Source of the DNA: Pontiella agarivorans
Lineage (GTDB): Bacteria > Verrucomicrobiota > Kiritimatiellia > Kiritimatiellales > Pontiellaceae
Assembly (NCBI RefSeq): GCF_034531395.1
Contig: NZ_JARVCO010000010.1
Span: 620,001 to 684,000 of the forward strand
Direction of reading: 5' to 3'
Length of the DNA: 64,000 bases
Shown: positions 10,648 to 22,000 of the stretch, in pieces
Layout of the letters: every line of letters starts with the position of its first letter
Numbering within the stretch: the stretch's first letter is position 1
Notes under the pieces: generated by a model
The model's input: the letters and a program-made list of their open reading frames with translations, nothing else
The model's database searches: none
What the model was told of the DNA's origin: nothing
Made by a program: the position numbers and the translations under genes

Positions 10648-12396
10648 TTAGAGATATTCGTCTGATTGAAGACGGTCGAGGTAATCGCCGGGCTTGATGG
10701 GGTCGGGGAGAGCGTATCCGGGCGCTTCGAGAGACATTTTGCGGCCGAGCTTTTCACGTTTGAGCCAGAATTGCGGTTGTTGTTCGGCGAGGGCAATGCT
10801 TTTGATGTGTTTTGAAATCCGCCAGAAGTTGGATAGATAGTCGTTAAAGAACAACCCGGCGGCGGGAGTGATTTCCTTGTTTTCCAGTCGCTGGAAGTGT
10901 GCGCTGCGCACCTTGATGGCGGTTTCGCTGTATTGTTTCCGCAGGTCAATGATCTCTTTTGCGATATCCTGGAAATTATCGAGTTCGGGGTCGAGCGATT
11001 GGATGACTTTGGCGAGCAGCTGCTCGACGGCCTTATGGATTTCCAGCCAGTTTTCTACGGCATCGGGACTGAATCGGGCGGTGGATACTGCGCGTTGCCG
11101 TTTGGCGATATCGGCCAGATTGGCGATATGATCCCCGATCCGTTCGAGGTCGGACATGCATCGGTCGATGTGACCGATAAGAATCGACTGCCGTTTGGAC
11201 AGGTAGTGTTTGGTCAAATCGGTGAGGTATTTGCGCATCGCGGTTTTTATGGCATTGACGCTCTGCTCATTGACCTTAATTCGTTTGGCGCGACGGGGAT
11301 CATGCTGAATAAATTCTTCGGCGGCCAGATGCAGGCTGGCTGCACAGATTCTGCTGGTGCGCTGAAGTTCGCGCAGGCAGGCAAAAATGGCGCGTTCCGG
11401 CTGTATGAGCTGACCATGATCAAGAAAGCTGGATTCGGGTTGTTTGCGTTTTGTGGGGGTGAGGCCGATGGTCATTTTCACAATGACCGGAGCCAAGGGC
11501 AGCATGAGCATGGCCGAAAGGACCATTTTTATGGTGCCGGCATTGGCGGCCTGGCGAATCAGATCGTCGGAGGTCAGAGGAATGTAGTGATAGAAGAGGG
11601 GTGAGGTTGCAATCGCCAGAGTGGTGCTGATCAGATTGAAGAGCAAATGGGCAATGGCGGCGCGGCGGGCATCGACCGTGGTGCCGATGCTGCCGAGCAG
11701 TCCGGTCACGCAGGTGCCGACGTTGGCGCCGATGATGATGGGAAAAATGCCCTGAAAGTCGGTGATGGCGCCGGCGGAGATCATGGCGAAGCCCATGCCG
11801 ATGACGGCGCCGCTGCTTTGAATGACGCCGGTGATTAAAGCTGCCGCCAGCGTGCCGATGATGAGCCCGGTCGGGGTGGAGCCGTTGAGGTGTGCCAGCC
11901 ATGGTTCGAACAGTTCGCGGTGGGGTTTAATGGAATCGCCCATGAAAACCATCCCCAGAAAAAGGAGGCCGAATCCGAGGATGGCCTGTCCGCCGTATTT
12001 CAGTTTCTGTTTCCGCGCGACCAGATGAAGCACCAGCCCGATGAAGATGGCGGGCAGACAATAGTCGCTCAGTTTGAAGGAGATTAATTGGACGGCGAGG
12101 GTGGTGCCGATATTGGCCCCGAGAATCGGGGCGATGGATTGCGTCAGTGTCATCAGTCCGGCATTGATGAAGGCGATGAACAGGACAACCGATGCGCTGC
12201 TTTGAATCAGCCCGCCAATGACGGTGCCGAGGCCGAGCCCGGCCATGCGGTTGCGGGTGGCTTTTCCAAGCAGGGTCCGCATGCCGTCACCGACGGCTGC
12301 GGAAAGTCCTTCGCTCATGGTCCGCATGCCGAAAATAAAGAGGGCGAGTCCGCCCAGCAAACCGAAGATCAGTCCTGTAATACTCGAGGTGTCCAT
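10648..12396 (-). CDS. Na/Pi cotransporter family protein with PhoU domain
   Basis: Predicted inner-membrane sodium-phosphate symporter of the NptA/YjbB type. The 582-aa protein starts with a membrane helix (GLIFGLLGGLALFIFGM). It carries the two family repeats with QSS motifs, GGLIQSSASVVLFIAFINAG and TGVIQSSGAVIGMGF, across about ten membrane segments in residues 1-320. The C-terminal 250 residues are helical and PhoU-like (SDLERIGDHIANLADIAKR). It is convergent with the pyrophosphorylase gene and starts 34 bases after the last gene of the giant-protein operon, so read-through is possible. A TTCCAG-TCG-CTGGAA palindrome lies inside at 10882-10896. Confidence 0.88.
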   Translation of the reverse strand: MDTSSITGLIFGLLGGLALFIFGMRTMSEGLSAAVGDGMRTLLGKATRNRMAGLGLGTVIGGLIQSSASVVLFIAFINAGLMTLTQSIAPILGANIGTTLAVQLISFKLSDYCLPAIFIGLVLHLVARKQKLKYGGQAILGFGLLFLGMVFMGDSIKPHRELFEPWLAHLNGSTPTGLIIGTLAAALITGVIQSSGAVIGMGFAMISAGAITDFQGIFPIIIGANVGTCVTGLLGSIGTTVDARRAAIAHLLFNLISTTLAIATSPLFYHYIPLTSDDLIRQAANAGTIKMVLSAMLMLPLAPVIVKMTIGLTPTKRKQPESSFLDHGQLIQPERAIFACLRELQRTSRICAASLHLAAEEFIQHDPRRAKRIKVNEQSVNAIKTAMRKYLTDLTKHYLSKRQSILIGHIDRCMSDLERIGDHIANLADIAKRQRAVSTARFSPDAVENWLEIHKAVEQLLAKVIQSLDPELDNFQDIAKEIIDLRKQYSETAIKVRSAHFQRLENKEITPAAGLFFNDYLSNFWRISKHIKSIALAEQQPQFWLKREKLGRKMSLEAPGYALPDPIKPGDYLDRLQSDEYL

Positions 12397-12430
12397 TCGA
12401 AGATCATAGACCGCCCGAGGGCATTGTCAA

Positions 12431-15400
12431 CTAACGCAGGCTGATTCCGATTTTGAAAAAGCGGGCGTCGGATGAAGCGGTATTAAGCACGGTGCTCAAA
12501 GCACCGGGGCTCAGCTCATCGACTGTGGAGAATCCTGTATCGGCGAGGTCGTCGGAATAGATCACCGAAAATCTAAAGGATTCGGCATAGGCTGCCGGCC
12601 ACTGCACATCCAACCGGACCTGATCCGCACTCAGGGAAGTGATGAAAATTTCCGGCGGGCTGAGATCAGCAATCGGTCCAGAAGGAACACTCAGAGCATC
12701 GCCGGGGTCGGTGCCGTCGAGATATTCCTGAAGATCGCTGTAGCCATCGGAATCGGAATCCTGATGCGCAACATTGCCGGTTCCTTGAAGCACGGTATTT
12801 TCAAGGGCATCCGGCAGCAGGTTTCCATCGGCATCGAGATCGGAAGAAACGGGGACCGCGGTGAGGCTGAGGCTGATGATCTGCATCGGATCCGTTCCCG
12901 GTACGCGGTTCCATGCCACATCGGTGAAGCCCTGTGCCTGTACCATGGCGCCTATCCCGAGCTCAAAAGAGAAGGGCATGATATAGGGACGGCCCTCGGC
13001 ATCGTAGAGACTTTTTGCCTGATTACCGCCAGTCCATAAAACCGGGCAGGCATTGGTGAAGGAACCTTCGCGCACTTCGAGCATCAGGTTTTCAATCGGT
13101 CGTTCATTCACCAGATTCAATGCATTCATGGCATCGGTGTGAATGGCTGAAAGCTGGGGCGCGGTGTAGGCGGGGAGACTTGCGGCATAGTTGGAATGCA
13201 GGGTGCCCGTCAACAGGAAGTCCCGCAGCACGGTCATGGGAAGCGGATAGGCTCCGGGATTTGAATCGGTATACGTACTGCAGATATCATACAGATCTTC
13301 GGTCAGCGCTCGGAGGGCGGCGCTTCCGGCATTTGCAGTATACGTTTCAATTTCCTGAATGACCGTTTCCGGCAGAAAGGCCCGGTTGGTGTTGTTTCTT
13401 AAATACAGCAAATCCGACACCGCAACGCGGTCCATGGTCTGATCGGAAGGTCGTGCCGGGAAGAGGGTGGTTAATCGATTGGTAATCACAGCGGCGTCGT
13501 AGAGTTCATCTATCAGTTTCCGCTCAACCAGCATGGCCGTAAGGACATCATCCGTTGTCAAATCGGTGAGGATTTTCGGGGTGATGCTGTTGGTCAGCGC
13601 GGTGTATGCGGCATCGATCCATAGGCCGGCATCGGTGTAGATGTCGATTCCGGAATACGGGGAGGTTACCTCCAAGCCAGTGATGGCCGGAGGAATCTGA
13701 ACGGCAGCCATTTCAATGCCTCTGTTCTTATTCCAATTGGGCGTGTCGATGGCGAAATGCCGTTCGGTCAACAGCGTGAAAAATCCGGACTCGATGGTTG
13801 AAGGCAGATTGGTGAAAAGAATGGATGGATCGGCACTTCCGACCTGATTGGAAGCCACGCCGTAGGCATATTGCCAGCCGGAACTGCTGTAGACGCGCAA
13901 GGCCGTTCCGGTTGTGCTGGAGGTGACGGTATTGGCTGTTCCGTCGTAGGGGAAGGGGGTGACCTGCAGATCAAATGCTGTTTGTTGCTCCAGACGGCCG
14001 GAGGTTCCGGGGATTGGAAGAGCGGGGGTGCTTGCCGGGTCGGTCGGATTAGAGCCGCCGAGAAGTTCTTCCAGATCCGAAAACCCATCGCCGTCGCCAT
14101 CAAGACCGCTTTGCAGTGGATCCAGTCCGTTGGCCAGTTCCACATAGTCAGGAATTGAGTCGCCATCGGAATCAAGTTTTTCGGGGGGCACATCAAAGGT
14201 GTAAATGGCGGTCTGAATCGGTCCGCGTTCAATATCGCCATTGCGTTGCGCAAAAAACAGAAGTTCGGTGCTTTCAAATGCAGGAATGGGCTGTGTGTAG
14301 GGGGTCCAGCCATTGGAGCCGGCTTCGCGGTAAAAAATGTCATCTCCGGTTGTGTTGGAAAATGTGATTTCAATGCCGGTTTGGTAATGACCCGGCGCCG
14401 GCGAAATAAAGGCTTCTGCTTCCTGATCGCCCAATGCGGCTTCGGTGCTGTGTACGGAAAAAGAATCGCCGGCCTGATTGACGAGCACGTGGTTTGCCTC
14501 AAGGTCGGCATAGCCGAGTGTGGCGGCGTCCCGGTTGCCCAATCCGAGCGGCAAGCCCCGGTCGGTTTCAAATTCAACATCGACGTTTAACGGGCTCCCC
14601 GTTAAGCCGCCCAATCTGGACCAGTCGCCGGCCGACAAAGCCTGCAGACGTTGAGGATTCGAACTGACAAAGGGCTCGTTTCTGAAGGTAAATACATTGG
14701 CCTGGCCGCGTGTACGTTTTACGGATGGAAGCGACTGGGTTCCCAGACTCGTGAAGGTGCCGTTGTCGAAAATAAAATCTTCCGCAGTGGTGGAGTGCCC
14801 GGTGGCCGGATCCGCCGTAAGCGCCATAAACCGGTTGGGGCCGGAGGAGACTATGCCTGAATAGGTTAACCCGGTTGCGGGCAGGGGCAGATCCTGAAGG
14901 AAGGCGGGATTCTGAGTGCCGTCATAGCTGTAAACTTTAGCCGATCCGTCCGCGAAAATGACGATAAGCCAATCCGTTCCATCCGCGGGAATGGAATGAA
15001 TCGAGGCGATGGGCGCACCAAAGTTGACGGCGGTCAGTGCGGAAAAGTTTTCACCTGCCGTCATCTGAAAGCGGTGGCAGTTGGTGGTGCCGGCATCCCA
15101 GACGAAGAGGTGAACATAGTCGCCGGGTGTGGGATAGATCGGGCAGTAGTCGGGCGAGGAGAGGGCACCGCCGAAAAATTTGGAATTCAGGTGATTAACG
15201 GAACCCGATGAAAAATCATACATGCGGAAGGCGTTTACGCTGCGATCCATGAAGGCCGCCGCTGCATCGGTGTTATTAAACACCACCCGATTGCCGCGTT
15301 TCCAAACATCGGAAATGGCATACGCCAAATCAGGGGCGAAGCTGCTGCCGTGCGATTTAATCTGTTCAAGGCGGTAGGGGGTCGGGGTGCTCATGGAATT

Positions 15401-15865
15401 GACCACCAAAAGATCAGCCTCCGGCGTATCGCCTCCGATTTCGAGGGAAACGAGGATTTCCGGGCCGTATTCATTCCCAAATACGGGAACCGGGAATGCG
15501 GGTTGGGTTGGTTTTAGCGCCTCAATCAGATTAACCCGGTTGAGGAGGGGCGTTGTGGCGGCGATGGCATCCAATCCGGTGTTAAGCATCGGGCCGGTGG
15601 CCAGCCCGGTGATGTTGGTTGCGCCGAGTCCGCGCGATTCCGACCAGGTGAAAACCTGATCGACCAACTGATAGCCCGCGCGGAACGTTCCGCTGGCTTT
15701 ATCCACCACCAGAATGTCAGGAAACCCATCGCCATTCAGATCCGCCGTGGTGAAAAATTCGGTTGCGGTTTCCGAGACAAAACCTGCATGCGAGACGGTT
15801 GCGGCGCAACCGACGATGCCGATCAAAGCCGCGCGTTTAAATTCATTCCTGATTGCGCTCATCAT
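12431..15865 (-). CDS. Giant exported protein with FG-GAP-like, chitobiase-like and Ca-binding repeats
   Basis: The 1144-aa protein has a signal peptide (about 1-27, ending TVSHA). An FG-GAP/VCBS-like stretch follows (TTADLNGDGFPDILVV, about 38-53). A domain near 487-563 begins SPAPGHYQTGIEITFSN and resembles the chitobiase C-terminal beta sandwich. Thrombospondin-type-3-like Ca-binding repeats come next (DSDGDSIPDYVELANGLDP near 565, DGDGDGFSDLEELLGG near 590) and again near residue 1050. It ends SSDARFFKIGISLR, similar to the unrelated exported protein at 40793. These modules suggest a surface or extracellular role in adhesion or polysaccharide contact, but no catalytic domain is recognised. 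Last gene of the three-gene operon, 15 bases after its partner. A palindrome copy lies at 15300-15314. Confidence 0.65.
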   Translation of the reverse strand: MMSAIRNEFKRAALIGIVGCAATVSHAGFVSETATEFFTTADLNGDGFPDILVVDKASGTFRAGYQLVDQVFTWSESRGLGATNITGLATGPMLNTGLDAIAATTPLLNRVNLIEALKPTQPAFPVPVFGNEYGPEILVSLEIGGDTPEADLLVVNSMSTPTPYRLEQIKSHGSSFAPDLAYAISDVWKRGNRVVFNNTDAAAAFMDRSVNAFRMYDFSSGSVNHLNSKFFGGALSSPDYCPIYPTPGDYVHLFVWDAGTTNCHRFQMTAGENFSALTAVNFGAPIASIHSIPADGTDWLIVIFADGSAKVYSYDGTQNPAFLQDLPLPATGLTYSGIVSSGPNRFMALTADPATGHSTTAEDFIFDNGTFTSLGTQSLPSVKRTRGQANVFTFRNEPFVSSNPQRLQALSAGDWSRLGGLTGSPLNVDVEFETDRGLPLGLGNRDAATLGYADLEANHVLVNQAGDSFSVHSTEAALGDQEAEAFISPAPGHYQTGIEITFSNTTGDDIFYREAGSNGWTPYTQPIPAFESTELLFFAQRNGDIERGPIQTAIYTFDVPPEKLDSDGDSIPDYVELANGLDPLQSGLDGDGDGFSDLEELLGGSNPTDPASTPALPIPGTSGRLEQQTAFDLQVTPFPYDGTANTVTSSTTGTALRVYSSSGWQYAYGVASNQVGSADPSILFTNLPSTIESGFFTLLTERHFAIDTPNWNKNRGIEMAAVQIPPAITGLEVTSPYSGIDIYTDAGLWIDAAYTALTNSITPKILTDLTTDDVLTAMLVERKLIDELYDAAVITNRLTTLFPARPSDQTMDRVAVSDLLYLRNNTNRAFLPETVIQEIETYTANAGSAALRALTEDLYDICSTYTDSNPGAYPLPMTVLRDFLLTGTLHSNYAASLPAYTAPQLSAIHTDAMNALNLVNERPIENLMLEVREGSFTNACPVLWTGGNQAKSLYDAEGRPYIMPFSFELGIGAMVQAQGFTDVAWNRVPGTDPMQIISLSLTAVPVSSDLDADGNLLPDALENTVLQGTGNVAHQDSDSDGYSDLQEYLDGTDPGDALSVPSGPIADLSPPEIFITSLSADQVRLDVQWPAAYAESFRFSVIYSDDLADTGFSTVDELSPGALSTVLNTASSDARFFKIGISLR

Positions 15866-15880
15866 AGCCCGTTCCTGTCG

Positions 15881-18800
15881 TTAAGGTTTTTGCGGAATGC
15901 TAACGGTTCCGACGTTGTAAATTTTGAGCATCTCTCCATCCGGTCCGAAGCGAACGAGCAGATAGCGATAGGAGGCGCCGTAGACCATCGGGTGGGTGTC
16001 GAGCAGGTATAGGTCCCAGTCGTCATTCGTGCTTGTTCGGGCGGCTGCCACAAAGGGATCATAGATCAACGATTCATTTGTGCCCTGTCCCCACGCCAGT
16101 GCTTCCATCAGTACGGAAACCTGCACGACATCGCCACTCACATTCGGATACTGGGGGGAATCCACCTGAATACGATAGAGCGCACAGGGGAACACCGTTT
16201 CTCCATCGGCATTGGTGTAGAGGTAAGCCGACGGATCGCCGGGATCATAGATGGAGATTCCGGATTTTGAAGGCGGCTTCAACATCAGACTGACGGGAAT
16301 GCTTCCGATTTGAATTCCAATGCGGGGTTCGTTGATTCCCTGATAGACCGGATCCGGCAGGAGATCATATCCATCGGGCACAAGCAGTTGGGCATGTACA
16401 TCAGGATGGAACGGAGCGTCCTCAACCGGCGGAAGGGGGCGGGCGGGCCAGGGCACTTCCGGGCCGGGCGTCAACGTGGGCGACCAGATAAAAGACTGTG
16501 CTTCGCTCCACGCTCCGCGTTCGCCGTTGGGACCGGTGGCTCGAACCATCAGAATATATTCTGTGCCCAGCTCAATTTCGGCGGTAATCAGGAATTCCGG
16601 TTGATCCGGCAGGCCGAAATTAGCGCCGACGCGCCCGGTCATATAGGTCACACAATCCAAATTGGTGACCGATCCGTTCAGCACGATATCGACGAAATTG
16701 GTAATGCCGTTGTTTTCAATATCCCGCAGATCGGGGCTGAAGGTTTCTGGGGGGGCACTTCCCGAAGCTTTGTGTATGGCCACCTCAAACCGCTCAACGC
16801 CTTGCGGGGCACAGAACCAGCCGGCTTCCAATCCCGGTGATGCATTTTCGGTTCCGCTGCTTTTAATCGGATTCAAAACCGGAACGGGAAGCGCCATGGC
16901 CCGAGCCATTTCAACACAGTCAATCAGGGTCATCGGGCCGGGGTTTCCGTTAAAGTCGAAGAACTGATAGTAGTAACAAATGGTTCCGCCATTCGCGATA
17001 TAGGCCTGTTCATCGGATTCCGTAATGACGAGCGCATTGGTGGTTTCGCCCTGACCGATCAGGGTACGCGGCCCGCTGTTGACCCGTCTGTAAAAACGGT
17101 ACTCACCGGCATCGCTCGGCACTTCAACTTCCAGCACCGGGAAATAGGGCAGGCCGGTATTGGTAATATGCGGGCCCTCGCTGGAGTCATCGGTATAGCC
17201 GTAGGAGGCTCCGCAGACAAAATTGGCAATGCCGGTTCCCTTCACACTGCCGACGGCAGTTACATAATCACTGGTTTTCATTCCGTTGCCGACCCGGCAG
17301 TATATCGTGTAGTACGAGAGGTGCCCTTCCGGCAGTTTCACCTGCACCTTAACTTCCGGGCTGTCTCCGAAATAGTGGCGTCCCGTGAAGATTGCAGGTG
17401 TGTACTGGGGTTGCCCGATACTCTCTCCGGGCATGTAGGCGAATTCAACCCATTCAGCGCCGGCGTTGGTCCGGATGCAGTTCAACTCCAGATCGTAATC
17501 CGGAACGTCAGGGCCGCTGCCAAATTGATCTGCCCAACAGTTCAGCGTTTCCACATAAATGCCGACGCTTGCTTCGCCCTGATCTTCCGGTCCTTCCCAA
17601 TCGTGAATGCCGCCGTGAACCGGCGCGCTGTTCAACGAAAGGTTCGGCCCGCACGCCGCATCGTCAATGGCCCGCACCGTATACCAATAGGTGCGGTCCT
17701 GATCGGCCGCCGTCAACACATTCGTGTACATCAACCGGTCTACATTCTCCTGACGGGCAATGGGGCCGGCAATACGGCCGAACAACTCATTGGCCGCGTT
17801 GGCCTGCATGGCAGCAATGCTGTCGTAGCGATAGACATAATAGGCATGCGTTTCGGCGGCGTCGGGATCCTGATCCCAGGAAATCTCTACGGACTGAACA
17901 GTATTGCTGGCTTCATCGAAGGTGTAGAGCGCGCGGGTACGGATGTCCTTCGGCACGCGCGGTGCCACCCGGTCGCAGGCTTCCGCGGTAAACCCGGCCG
18001 AAACCTCGCCATCCCGGCCGAGCAAATCCAATGCGGTGACAAAATAAACATATTGTTCGCCGTCCACAAAAGGAATGCCTCCGCTGAGTCCGTCATTGTC
18101 ATCAATGAAGAAATAGGTGTTCGGTTCAACCGCATCTTCATCCGGCAGAATCGGCAGATTATTCACCCGTTTCACCTGCGGGTTCACCTGTGCCAGTTCC
18201 TGCAGTAAGGCGGTGCCGGGGGGCGTTCCATCGTATCCGTTATTCACAGCAAAGTCATAATCCATGCGATACAGGTTATAGCCGAACTGCATGAGCGAAA
18301 GCCGCCGCAATGCATCGGGCACCTGCCAGCGCAGGCGTATATTCAGGTGTCCTTTGGGGGAGGTGTCATAAACCTGTGTCATCGCTCCGGGGGCCGGAAG
18401 GACAAGCGGGTTGCCGGCTTCCACGCTGATTCGGCCGATGACTTCGTCGGTGTTGTGATCGCGAATTTCAAAGCTGGTAATACCTGCCGTATCGAGCCGG
18501 CAGGCAAAACCCCGGCCGAGAGCCAGCGTGAGGGCCGGGTGGGCCTGCGACATAAAGACGATATTCTGAAACATCAGGGTATCCTCAACGGACCCGTCGA
18601 TGACCGCCGCAACCTTTTCGCCAAGGGTCAGATTCCCGGCGGGTACGGCTTCCGCGAACAGCTGATCAATTACATCTTCCAATTGGTTTAAGTCCTGACC
18701 GAGATTTACAGCCTGACCGCTCAGCACCGTGATCGACTGCGGGTCTGTATGCAGTTGGGCGGTGCCCTTGAATTGGTAGGGGACGGCATCATCAAAATCG

Positions 18801-19042
18801 CCGGATTTGGCATAGATGTCGTACTGCACACCCAGCAGCATCGAAAGGTCGGTGGCCATCCAGCTGAGATAGGCCCAGTCGCGTCCGTTTTCATCGGTGG
18901 TCACCGTACCCGCCGTGAAAATCATATCGCCGAGTCCCTGATTGTTCTGGGCGTCTGATGATCGGGGCAGCAGGTTAACCGCCAGTGCCACGGACAAAAC
19001 CGCCGCGTTCAGTCCTGATTTAAATAATGTAGTTCCAATCAT
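15881..19042 (-). CDS. Giant exported protein with fibronectin-III-like domains
   Basis: The 1053-aa protein begins with an N-terminal export segment (FKSGLNAAVLSVALAVNLL, cleavage likely near SSDAQ). Several beta-sandwich segments resemble fibronectin type III units: VEISWDQDPDAAETHAYYVYR near 395, DRTYWYTVRAIDD near 450, and GTEYILMVRATGPNGERGAWS near 830. The C-terminal 200 residues are not recognised. No enzyme motif is visible. It sits between two other giant exported proteins with gaps of 9 and 15 bases, so the three are very likely one transcript and may form one extracellular structure (inference). Confidence 0.6.
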   Translation of the reverse strand: MIGTTLFKSGLNAAVLSVALAVNLLPRSSDAQNNQGLGDMIFTAGTVTTDENGRDWAYLSWMATDLSMLLGVQYDIYAKSGDFDDAVPYQFKGTAQLHTDPQSITVLSGQAVNLGQDLNQLEDVIDQLFAEAVPAGNLTLGEKVAAVIDGSVEDTLMFQNIVFMSQAHPALTLALGRGFACRLDTAGITSFEIRDHNTDEVIGRISVEAGNPLVLPAPGAMTQVYDTSPKGHLNIRLRWQVPDALRRLSLMQFGYNLYRMDYDFAVNNGYDGTPPGTALLQELAQVNPQVKRVNNLPILPDEDAVEPNTYFFIDDNDGLSGGIPFVDGEQYVYFVTALDLLGRDGEVSAGFTAEACDRVAPRVPKDIRTRALYTFDEASNTVQSVEISWDQDPDAAETHAYYVYRYDSIAAMQANAANELFGRIAGPIARQENVDRLMYTNVLTAADQDRTYWYTVRAIDDAACGPNLSLNSAPVHGGIHDWEGPEDQGEASVGIYVETLNCWADQFGSGPDVPDYDLELNCIRTNAGAEWVEFAYMPGESIGQPQYTPAIFTGRHYFGDSPEVKVQVKLPEGHLSYYTIYCRVGNGMKTSDYVTAVGSVKGTGIANFVCGASYGYTDDSSEGPHITNTGLPYFPVLEVEVPSDAGEYRFYRRVNSGPRTLIGQGETTNALVITESDEQAYIANGGTICYYYQFFDFNGNPGPMTLIDCVEMARAMALPVPVLNPIKSSGTENASPGLEAGWFCAPQGVERFEVAIHKASGSAPPETFSPDLRDIENNGITNFVDIVLNGSVTNLDCVTYMTGRVGANFGLPDQPEFLITAEIELGTEYILMVRATGPNGERGAWSEAQSFIWSPTLTPGPEVPWPARPLPPVEDAPFHPDVHAQLLVPDGYDLLPDPVYQGINEPRIGIQIGSIPVSLMLKPPSKSGISIYDPGDPSAYLYTNADGETVFPCALYRIQVDSPQYPNVSGDVVQVSVLMEALAWGQGTNESLIYDPFVAAARTSTNDDWDLYLLDTHPMVYGASYRYLLVRFGPDGEMLKIYNVGTVSIPQKP

Positions 19043-19051
19043 AATGGTCCT

Positions 19052-22000
19052 CTAATAATCGGCATCCCAATCGCCGTTTTCATAGGTGATTTCAGCGCTC
19101 GCGCTGAATTTGACGCAGAAGGGGCAGGGCCCGACTTTACCTGAAATTTTGCCTTTGCCTTTCATTCGCATAAGGTCGCCGTTTTTCATGCCGACCAGGG
19201 TAACCTCGCCGCGAACGCCCACCACACAAAGTGCTTCGCCTTCCGCCCCGAGGAAGACTTTTCCTCCGATCGGACCTTCCAGAAAGGCGAACATTCCCGC
19301 GCCGACGCCGGCCTTGATACGGAAGAGGCAGCCGTAGTCGACAATGGGCATCCAGCCTTCGCCATAGACATACACGCCGGTAAAGGGCGGATCGCCGAGA
19401 ATGCCCTGAACATCGGGATCCCACGCAAACGGATCCAGACTGCAGGTGCGCCCGAAGAACACGCCGCCTTCCACTTCGAAGCTGGTCATTTCGCAGCGCA
19501 GGGCCGCAGACAGATAGTTTTCCCGCGCGCCGAAGGCCGCCGCCGCATAGAGTTCGGTGATTTTGAAGGCTTCAAAGCTGACGCTGCCTTCCGTCATTTC
19601 GAAGGCACCGGCCAGACCGATCGGTTTGAAGGGGCCGGATGAAAAGGCAAACTTCGTATTGATTTTAGCACGCAGATCGGAACCCACCCAACTGAGCCCG
19701 ACATCATCCGTTCCGAGAATCACTTCGGTGGCATTATCGCCCGGTAGACCGCAACTGGAAGAGCCGTCGGCATTCAGCTGGCGGATAATCATGTAGGCCG
19801 AGAATTCCATCTCTTCCGGCACTTTCCATTGGAAGGCGCCGTCCAGCCGAAGCTCGGTCAGCGAATCGTGCTTAACATGGGCGTAGCCGTCGATCTGTCC
19901 GGCCCCGACGAGATCTGAAAGGTCGCCAAGCATACCGTTGATTTCTTCATCGATAGCGGTCAGGTATTCGCCGATGACATTTTTTATGGCGGTATTGACC
20001 TGCTGGAAAACACCGTCGATGGCTGTTTCCACCGAAGCCTGAACATCGTAGAGCCGGCTGCGGATCACCTGCTGGATATTGCAGCATGCGAGGGAGGCAT
20101 AGAACCGGTCTTCAATCGACTGGCGGATCAGGGTCTTGATTTCTTCTGCGGTATATTCCTCGAACAGATCGCCGGCGGCCTGAAGATCGTCAAACTGTTC
20201 GGTGAGGTCGCTGACCGCCGCATCCATGGCGGCCTGAAGCTGTGCCGGGTCGAGCGCGTTCTGCAGTTCGCGGACAAACGATTCACCGGCGGCCAATTGC
20301 GCTTTGGCCTCTTCAATCACGTCCCGGATTTCGGTTAAATATTCACGGGCGGTATCGAGCGCGGGTTTCAGTTCTTCAAGGGTTTCGTTCAGTTCCGGAA
20401 CGAGTTCGCCTGCCAGTTCATTGGCCAGATCGGCGGCCATGGTTCCGATGATGCCGGCGGCTAAATCGCCGAGGAACTCGAATTGGGTGCCCTGAAGATT
20501 CAGCAGGCCGGAAATCGGCTGAGCCAGTTGCTGTCCGGTCAGCGGATCATATTCAACGGTGTTGACGAAGGCATCAATCACCCGCAGGGCCTGTTCCAGA
20601 TGTTCGTCAATTTCATCGAGCATATTGACGGCATTTCCAGACGTGTCGACCAGGTCTTCAAGCTGCTGCTGAACCGATCCGACGGGCCCGGCAACATAGC
20701 CCTGAATCAGGGATGAATAATAATCCGTATCCGGCGCTGCGGCATAGGCATTGTTCAATGCGGTGTAGAGTTCATCCACAATAGGATCCACGGATTGCGC
20801 GAGAATAGGCTCAAACAGTTTTTCCGGTACATCGGCCAGCAGGTTGTCAAACTGGGTCAGGCCGGAAAAAATGGTTTGGAACAAATTGCTGTTTACGCTG
20901 TTCAGCACGGCGGAGGCCATCCCGGTTTGTTCATCGATGGCATTAAAGGCCATGTTGGCGATGTTAATCTGGGGAAGTCCGTCGTACTGAACCCCGAACG
21001 AAATCTCGGCATGGTCGGCGCTGAGGTAGTCGGCCTGATGCTCCAGTTTCAGGACCACAATATCATTTTCAACGGGCTCCGCGGATTGAAAGGATTTGGT
21101 GGAGGTGGACCAGTTGAGGGGGTAATCAAAATTCACGATTTCCAGCCAGGTTTTCCGGGCGTGAACCCGATACTGATCGGTATACGGATTGCGGAAATCA
21201 TCGACAATTACGCCGGAAGGTTTGCCGGCATTCAGTTCGTCAAAGGTTCCGGGGTTGACGTGGAAGGTCTGCGCCGAACCGTCGGAAAAACCACCGGTCA
21301 TATAGATCGGCGCTGTGGAACTATTGGTACTGGCACTGGTGTGGAACAAGACATTCAGATCGTCGAAGAAGGCCACATCCAGGGCACCCGCAAAGTTGAT
21401 CCAGCCGATGTCGGCGGACCCGCCCCCGCGATTTTCGTAGTCATTGTAGTAGGCGGAAAGAATGGGCGTGAAATGATATTCCTCGCTGCCGGGGCCATCG
21501 AGTTGGATTCGGTCCGGCAGGCTTAAGCGGGAATCGACGTTCTGCACGCCCGCCGCTTTGTTGGCGAGATTTCCATTGGGCATAAACCCGAGAACGCCGG
21601 ACAGCAGGCCGTCGATATTGGCGCAGGCGGTGGTGATGCCCAGGCAGAGGACGCGGGCGCTGTTGGCGCAGGTGCTTGCATCGGTCGGGGCATAAAAGAA
21701 GGTGCGCGGATCAATGACCGCATTCCAGTAGGCCATTAATTTGTCGGAGGCATTGGCGAGTTCGCCGCCGAGAATTTCGCCGAGGCAGTCAAAGCGGAGC
21801 CCGTCGTATTCCACATCAAAACTGGAAGGATAGGGCAGCATGACGAGGCCGTCGGTCCGGCTTTCCACGGGGTTGCCGGAAAGGTAGGAAAGGCCGTATT
21901 GATCGAATTGATGGAGATAGCCGTAAATTTCAAGGGTATCGGGGAAGCTGTACGGTTCGGCTTCGTGAATCCCAGTGACGCCGGAGGGACGGACGTAATA

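Noticed and set aside
17168-18208. 346-codon plus-strand open frame
   Set aside because: Antisense to the fibronectin-III-like giant protein; no recognisable domain.
20128-20316. Short basic frames within the coiled-coil-encoding region
   Set aside because: Arise from biased codons of the large exported protein on the same strand; no independent evidence.
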